64,000 nucleotides of DNA, taken from contig JACZUF010000006.1 in NCBI GenBank assembly GCA_022573285.1, positions 1 through 64,000 on the forward strand. The letters run 5' to 3'. This document shows, piece by piece, positions 59,495 to 64,000 of the stretch. The notes beneath the pieces are model-generated. The model did not search any database and was not told where the DNA came from. It worked only from the letters and a program-made list of their open reading frames with translations. The position numbers and the translations under genes are program-made. The stretch's first letter is position 1. The number at the start of each line of letters is the position of its first letter. The stretch comes from Chloroflexota bacterium (GTDB lineage Bacteria; Chloroflexota; Dehalococcoidia; Lucifugimonadales; UBA3495).

Positions 59495-60214
59495 TCACTC
59501 GGCCTTGGTGGCGGGGTGGCCCAGGCGGCGTTCACTGCCCTGGCGGATGCGCTGGATGTTATCCCGGTGTTGCCAGACGAGCATGGCGCAGGCGATGAAC
59601 CCGTAGACCATGTAGGTGTTGGAGTGCCAACCGGCCAGCGCCAGGGCCAGCACGGCCACAGCCCCGATCATTACGCCGATCACCGAGCCCAGCGAGATAT
59701 ACCTGCTCCAAGCGGTGATGGCGAAAAATGTGGCGGTGGCGATTATCGCCGGCACCGGGGCCATTATCGCCAGCCCTCCCAGCGCCGTCAGGATGCCCCG
59801 GCCTCCCTTGAACTGCAGGAACACCGGCCAGTTGTGGCCCGCCAGCACAATCAGGGCGGCTGTCACCTCCGCCGCTGAGGTGCCGATGACGGCCCGCGCT
59901 ATCACTACTGCTATGACCCCTTTTGCTATGTCTAGGGTCAAGACCACGGCGGCCGCTTTGGTCCCGCCGGTGCGCAGGACGTTGGCCATTCCGGTGCGTC
60001 CGCTGCCGTATTCCCGGACGTCCACGCCCATCTTCCACTGCACCAGCATGTAGCCCCAGGAGATGGACCCCAGCAGATAGGCCAGCGGCATCACCGCCCC
60101 GTACTGGGCTGCCTCCGATTGGCCGTCCATGGTCAGGAGGACGGCAACCACGCCGGCGATGATGAAGGGTATGGCTATCGCCTGGATGATGATTGATGTG
60201 GGAGGTCGGATCAT
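59495..60214 (-). CDS. plsY: Glycerol-3-phosphate acyltransferase PlsY
   Basis: A 239-residue membrane protein with about six hydrophobic segments. LLGSISWGYMLVQWKMGVDVREYGSGRTGMANVLRTGG, split here by motif, carries the PlsY motif 1 region (GSGxxGxxN), and GHNWPVFLQFKGGRGILTALG the motif 2 region. It transfers the acyl group from acyl-phosphate to glycerol-3-P. The length beyond the usual ~200 comes from the N-terminal segment. Confidence 0.93.
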   Translation of the reverse strand: MIRPPTSIIIQAIAIPFIIAGVVAVLLTMDGQSEAAQYGAVMPLAYLLGSISWGYMLVQWKMGVDVREYGSGRTGMANVLRTGGTKAAAVVLTLDIAKGVIAVVIARAVIGTSAAEVTAALIVLAGHNWPVFLQFKGGRGILTALGGLAIMAPVPAIIATATFFAITAWSRYISLGSVIGVMIGAVAVLALALAGWHSNTYMVYGFIACAMLVWQHRDNIQRIRQGSERRLGHPATKAE

Positions 60215-60277
60215 GGCGGTCTGGTTGCCGGAATCAGAGAAGCTTGCCTTGCGCTTGAATACCGGATTCAGGGAGGT

Positions 60278-61669
60278 TTACTTGCGCTTGAACACCAGTT
60301 TCAGGTGGGTGCGGTCAAAGCCAAAGGTGTCCCGTATCTTGTTTTCCAGATAGCGTTGGTAGGTGAAGTGTACCAGTTCGGGGTTGTTGACCGTGAAAAG
60401 GAAGGTGGGTGGGTTTATGCCAACCTGCTGCAGCCGGTTTATCTGGACCCGCTGTCCCCGGTGTTTTCTGACCACCGGAGGCTGGTGGCCGGCCAGAGCA
60501 TCGGCCAACATGAACTGCAGGTCACGGGAGCGCACCAACCTCATGCGCTCGGTCCAGAGGTCCTGGGCGGTGTCCATCAACGCCTTTATCCCCTCGCCTT
60601 TCAGAGCGGATGTGAAACAGATGGGCACGTAGGGCATGAAGTGGAGCCGTTCCCGGACGGTGGCCGCGGCACGGTAGCGTGCGCCGGTGCCTTCATCGGC
60701 GAACAGGTCCCATTTGTTGATCACCACGATCAGCCCGCGGCAGATATCCCAAGCCAGGCCGGCGATGTGGGCGTCCTGCTCGGTCGCCAATTCCGAGGCG
60801 TCGGTCACCAGGAGGGTGATGTCGCTGCGGTTCACCGCGCCCACGGCCCGGATCACGCTGTATTTCTCGATCCCCTTCGACACCTGGCCGGGGCGGCGTA
60901 TGCCGGCGGTGTCGATGACCACGATGTCGCGGCCGTTGTAGTTGAACTGGGTGTCCAGAGCGTCCCTGGTAGTGCCCGGCACCTCGCTCACGATGGACCG
61001 CTCCTGCCCCAAGATCGCATTCAACAGGCTGGATTTGCCCACGTTGGTGCGGCCCACGATGGCCAGGTTGAGGGCGCCCCGCTGAAAGGCCGGCGCGGCC
61101 TCATCCAGCTCTTGCAGCTCTTGGAAACCGTCGTCCAATACCGATGGGTCGGGCTGTAGGTAGGAGGTTACCCGTTCCATCAGCCCGTGGATTCCGTAGT
61201 TATGAAAGGCGCTGATGGGCTCCGGGTCGCCCATGCCCAGGCTGTAGAATTCGGGAGCGCCGAACTCCCGAAGGTCGTTGTCCACCTTATTTACGGCCAG
61301 CACCACCGGTTTCTCGGTGAACCGCAGCATGTCGGCGGCGGCGATATCAGAGGGAGCCACGCCATCGACCACATCGGTCACGAAGATGATCACGTCGGCG
61401 TCCGCCACCGCCATCTCCGCCTGCTCTTGGACCAGTTGTCTGATGACGCCCTCTGGATTGGGTTCCAGGCCGCCGGTGTCCAGCAAAATGAAATGGTAGT
61501 CGTCCCACCAGGCGTCGGCCATCAGGCGGTCGCGGGTAGTCCCCGCCACTTCGCTGACGATGGCCTGCCGCCGGCCGAGGATCCGGTTGAACAGCGATGA
61601 CTTGCCGACGTTGGGCCGGCCGATGATCGCGACTATGGGGATGGACAAAGCAACACCAATCTGCGCCAA
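60278..61669 (-). CDS. der: Ribosome-associated GTPase Der (EngA)
   Basis: A 463-residue protein with two GTPase domains: GRPNVGKSSLFNRIL (P-loop 1), DTGG, NKVDN; GRTNVGKSSLLNAIL (P-loop 2), DTAGIRR and NKWDLF. The C-terminal KH-like domain ends KLVFKRK. It is essential for 50S ribosome assembly. It lies between argF and plsY in one minus-strand run of four genes. Confidence 0.96.
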   Translation of the reverse strand: MAQIGVALSIPIVAIIGRPNVGKSSLFNRILGRRQAIVSEVAGTTRDRLMADAWWDDYHFILLDTGGLEPNPEGVIRQLVQEQAEMAVADADVIIFVTDVVDGVAPSDIAAADMLRFTEKPVVLAVNKVDNDLREFGAPEFYSLGMGDPEPISAFHNYGIHGLMERVTSYLQPDPSVLDDGFQELQELDEAAPAFQRGALNLAIVGRTNVGKSSLLNAILGQERSIVSEVPGTTRDALDTQFNYNGRDIVVIDTAGIRRPGQVSKGIEKYSVIRAVGAVNRSDITLLVTDASELATEQDAHIAGLAWDICRGLIVVINKWDLFADEGTGARYRAAATVRERLHFMPYVPICFTSALKGEGIKALMDTAQDLWTERMRLVRSRDLQFMLADALAGHQPPVVRKHRGQRVQINRLQQVGINPPTFLFTVNNPELVHFTYQRYLENKIRDTFGFDRTHLKLVFKRK

Positions 61670-61700
61670 TCTGCGGTCAATACCGGGTTTGCGGCCGGAG

Positions 61701-62630
61701 TCAGTTCCCGGCGAGCAGAAATTCCAAGATGGCCTTTTGAGCGTGCAGGCGGTTGTGCGCCTGGCGAAAGGCCACCGACTGGGGATGTTCCAGCATGCCC
61801 GGCGGGACCTCTTCCCCGTAATGGGCCGGCATGTCGTGCATGAACAGGGCGCCGGCGTTGGCCCGTTCCATCAATTCTGGGTCTACGGTGTACCCGGCGA
61901 AGGCGGACCTGCGGACCTCGGTTTCCGATTCTTGGCCCATGCTGGCCCAGACGTCGGTATACACCACGTCGGCCCCGGCCACCGCTTCCACCGGGTCGGT
62001 CAGGGTCCGAACGCGGACCGATGCCCCGTTGGCCCGCTCCCGGGCCTTCCGAACCGATGCGTCATCCAGATTATACCCTTGGGGCGAGGCGCTGGTGAAA
62101 TTCATGCCCACGGCGGGCAACGCCAAACACAGGCTCCGCGCTACGTTGTTGCCGTCGCCCACATAAGCGAGGCTAAGACCGTCCAGGGTATCTTTGTGCT
62201 CATAGATGGTGAGCAGATCGGCCATGATCTGGCAGGGGTGCTCCAGGTCCGAAAGGGCGTTCACCACCGGCACGCTGGCGTGTTGGGCCAACTCCACCAG
62301 GACGTCGTGGTTGGAGACCCGGGCCACGATACAGTCCACGTAACCGGAAAGCACGTTGGCCACGTCTGCGACCGGCTCACGGCCGCCCAAATCCGCTTCC
62401 TGCGGCCCCAAAAACACCGAATATCCCCCCAACTCGTGGATTCCCACCTGGAAACTCACCCGGGTGCGGAGCGACGGCTTGTCGAACAAGATCGCGACTG
62501 TTTTGCCGGCCAACGGCTTGCCGCCGCCGCCTCCAGAGGACGACTTGGCGTCCCGGGCCCGTTTCACCAGGCTCCGGGTCTCCTCCGGGGTAAAGTCGGT
62601 TACGGATAGGAAATCTCGTTTGGCCGGCAT
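61701..62630 (-). CDS. argF: Ornithine carbamoyltransferase
   Basis: A 309-residue carbamoyltransferase: FDKPSLRTRVSFQVGIHELGG (carbamoyl-phosphate loop; SLRTR instead of STRTR), ALSDLEHPCQIMADLLTI (HPxQ), DVWASMGQESE. The ornithine-binding HCLP motif is HDMP here (LFMHDMPAHYGEEV), so the usual Cys is Asp. It should make citrulline from ornithine; the changed residues leave some doubt about substrate or activity. Confidence 0.88.
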   Translation of the reverse strand: MPAKRDFLSVTDFTPEETRSLVKRARDAKSSSGGGGGKPLAGKTVAILFDKPSLRTRVSFQVGIHELGGYSVFLGPQEADLGGREPVADVANVLSGYVDCIVARVSNHDVLVELAQHASVPVVNALSDLEHPCQIMADLLTIYEHKDTLDGLSLAYVGDGNNVARSLCLALPAVGMNFTSASPQGYNLDDASVRKARERANGASVRVRTLTDPVEAVAGADVVYTDVWASMGQESETEVRRSAFAGYTVDPELMERANAGALFMHDMPAHYGEEVPPGMLEHPQSVAFRQAHNRLHAQKAILEFLLAGN

Positions 62631-62846
62631 CTAAGAGTCCATTTAGGGTCCCATGAGTTGACGGGCGTGCTCACTGATTCGCCTCTAACATTATAGGCGT
62701 TGCGGGAAGGGGTTAAAACCGGACCAATCTTCGCCGCTCTTGGCGGCGGGCCAAGACGTGGATTGCGCCTGGCGGACTATCTGCTATTATGGGTGGGCGC
62801 ACGCCCAAAGCCGGAATCTGCCGGAATCGAATGGAGGGCAATCAGC

Positions 62847-63200
62847 ATGGCGAGCCCCGGTATTAATCCAGGCTTGAAGGGCCAAAAACAGACACTGGTC
62901 TGTGAGCACAACGTGGCAGGCCATGTGAACAAATTCAGCACACCCGCCATGATTCAGCTCATGGAACAGGCGGCCATCGCCGGGATCGACGGGCATCTGC
63001 AAGAAGGGGAAGTCTCGGTGGGCATAGAGGTGAACGTGCGTCACCTGGCGCCCGCCGACATCGGCGCGACCATCGTGGCCCACGCCGAGCTGATCGAGGT
63101 TGAGCGCAACCGCCTGACTTTCCAGGTGGAGGCTTACGACGCCGGCCGCAAGATCGGCGAAGGGACTCATAAAAGGGCGATCATCAAGACCGGCGGCTAG
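62847..63200 (+). CDS. FlK-like hotdog thioesterase
   Basis: Start ATG at 62847 with GGAGGG 8 bases upstream, giving 117 residues. Hotdog fold with the FlK-type catalytic trio: Thr and Glu in STPAMIQLMEQAA and His in VNVRHLAPAD. FlK hydrolyses fluoroacetyl-CoA; relatives act on other short acyl-CoA esters. It stands alone. Confidence 0.87.
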   Translation: MASPGINPGLKGQKQTLVCEHNVAGHVNKFSTPAMIQLMEQAAIAGIDGHLQEGEVSVGIEVNVRHLAPADIGATIVAHAELIEVERNRLTFQVEAYDAGRKIGEGTHKRAIIKTGG

Positions 63201-63262
63201 GGCGGCGCGCCGGTCACCGGGCCATTTCGGCCCGATCATGATTCTGTTCTGGAGCGAATCGA

Positions 63263-64000
63263 ATGGCGAATATGGAGCATGTTCAACTCGTTAAGCGGGG
63301 CCGCGACCACGTTGCCCGCTGGCGGGAAGCCAATCCCGACGACAATCTGGACTTGAACGCAGCCTATATGAGCTACGTTAGGGCGCCTCAGGTGGACATC
63401 AGCGGCGCCGATATGAGGGACGCCGATCTGATGGGCGCGGTGTTGCAACGGGCCAACCTATCCGGCTGCTACATGAACCCCTGTCACCTCTACCACGCCA
63501 ACCTCAGGGAGGCCAACCTCAGCCGGGCCCGGATGAACGGGGCCAACCTGCGCGGCGCCGACCTGCGGGGGGCGGACCTCTCGGGCACGGACCTGGACCG
63601 GGCTGTTCTGTCAGAAGCCAACCTAACCGGCGCCAAGCTGGTCAACGCCAATCTCTCCAGGGCCAGTTTGGCTGGGGCCAACTTGACCGACGCCGATCTC
63701 ACCGGCGCCAGCTTTGCCGGCGCATCGCTGATCCGGGCGAACATGACCAATGCTAAATGCGCCGATAGCGACTTCTTCCAGACCCAGTTCTGGAGCGTGG
63801 ACCTGACCGGGGCCGATCTATCGGGGAGCTTGTTTGGCTATTCCATCTTCCAGGACTGTGACCTGAGCGGCGTGAAGGGTCTGGACCAAGTCCGCCACGA
63901 CGCCCCAAGCACGGTGGGCCTGGACACTCTGTTTCGCTCCCGCGGGCAGATCCCCGAAGCGTTCTTGAAGGGCGCCGGCGTGCCCGCTGCGGCTTCGGGA
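63263..64000 (+). CDS. Pentapeptide-repeat protein (3' truncated by window)
   Basis: Start ATG at 63263 with GGAGCG upstream. After a helical N-terminus (VQLVKRGRDHVARWREANPD), residues ~45-195 are pentapeptide repeats of A(D/N)LxG type (GANLRGADLRGADLSGTDL), forming a right-handed beta-helix. The visible end reads GLDTLFRSRGQIPEAFLKGAGVP, a linker seen, from memory, between pentapeptide and effector domains such as TIR. The 246 codons end exactly at the window edge with no stop, so the rest of the protein is unknown. Confidence 0.85.
   Translation, partial: MANMEHVQLVKRGRDHVARWREANPDDNLDLNAAYMSYVRAPQVDISGADMRDADLMGAVLQRANLSGCYMNPCHLYHANLREANLSRARMNGANLRGADLRGADLSGTDLDRAVLSEANLTGAKLVNANLSRASLAGANLTDADLTGASFAGASLIRANMTNAKCADSDFFQTQFWSVDLTGADLSGSLFGYSIFQDCDLSGVKGLDQVRHDAPSTVGLDTLFRSRGQIPEAFLKGAGVPAAASG

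Overview
The window is a continuous, gene-dense (roughly 60% GC) piece of a free-living bacterial chromosome. The gene content fits a Chloroflexota bacterium of the Dehalococcoidia/SAR202 kind: luciferase-like flavin oxidoreductases with an F420-type NADP reductase, a nickel superoxide dismutase, a siroheme-route heme operon with a fused AhbA/AhbB, DUF35/thiolase-like pairs, VOC and amidohydrolase genes, and many dispersed short hairpin repeats. There is no rRNA, so the placement is an inference. No prophage, transposase, integrase, CRISPR array or plasmid gene is visible.

Layout. 0-2.2 kb: 3' end of mutS2, a PaaG-like enoyl-CoA hydratase overlapping an orphan VapB-like antitoxin and a small unknown gene, and a pRiA4b ORF-3-like gene. 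2.5-8.1 kb: a Ser/Thr signalling island on the minus strand (membrane kinase with PD40 sensor repeats, PP2C phosphatase, triple-FHA membrane protein, FHA-winged-helix regulator). 8.2-13.6 kb: malic enzyme, a mazEF-type toxin-antitoxin pair with a palindromic operator, a methyltransferase lying between ilvD and a fossil copy of the ilvD tail, and the nickel superoxide dismutase. 13.6-22.1 kb: a minus-strand tetrapyrrole operon (HTH regulator, ahbAB, precorrin-2 dehydrogenase, hemC, cobA-hemD, hemB, a PD-(D/E)XK-like protein, a small membrane protein, hemL). It makes siroheme and 12,18-didecarboxysiroheme from glutamate semialdehyde, but hemA and ahbC/ahbD are not here. 22.3-36.8 kb: pcm, a sirtuin, a TPR membrane protein, tRNA-Ile(GAU), a lipoprotein, a metallo-beta-lactamase-fold hydrolase, DUF2851, four tandem small cupins, DUF429, a PEP-mutase/isocitrate-lyase-family enzyme, VOC, a PIG-L deacetylase, a LigB-type dioxygenase and a luciferase-like oxidoreductase.

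36.8-55.8 kb is the accessory part. It holds a HAD phosphatase, a second VOC protein, an hpaB fragment cut off at a repeat, an alcohol dehydrogenase, a frameshifted luciferase-like oxidoreductase, two tiny desulforedoxin-like proteins missing from the usual ORF size range, a thioredoxin-like protein, an F420-type reductase, a methyltransferase, a streptomycin-kinase-like gene, grpB, a thiolase-like/DUF35 pair, an SDR, an inositol-phosphatase-family protein and an amidohydrolase. The GTAGGGGC...GCCCCTAC hairpin repeats occur only here, mostly at gene ends.

55.6-64 kb returns to core metabolism: a tiny ORF coupled to prs, ispH, a YbhN-like membrane protein, DUF488, gpsA-plsY-der-argF, a FlK-like thioesterase, and the start of a pentapeptide-repeat protein that runs off the window.

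The most unusual observations are three places where short 3' gene tails have been duplicated and stranded next to or around other genes (ilvD tail at 10.07/11.16 kb; an unidentified tail on both sides of grpB at 47.74/48.40 kb; the amidohydrolase tail plus its hairpin pair at 53.04-53.21/54.43-54.61 kb). In two of them the copies differ mostly or only at synonymous positions. Others are the siroheme-route heme operon carrying a nuclease-like gene, the four-gene cupin array, and the two mini-desulforedoxins.
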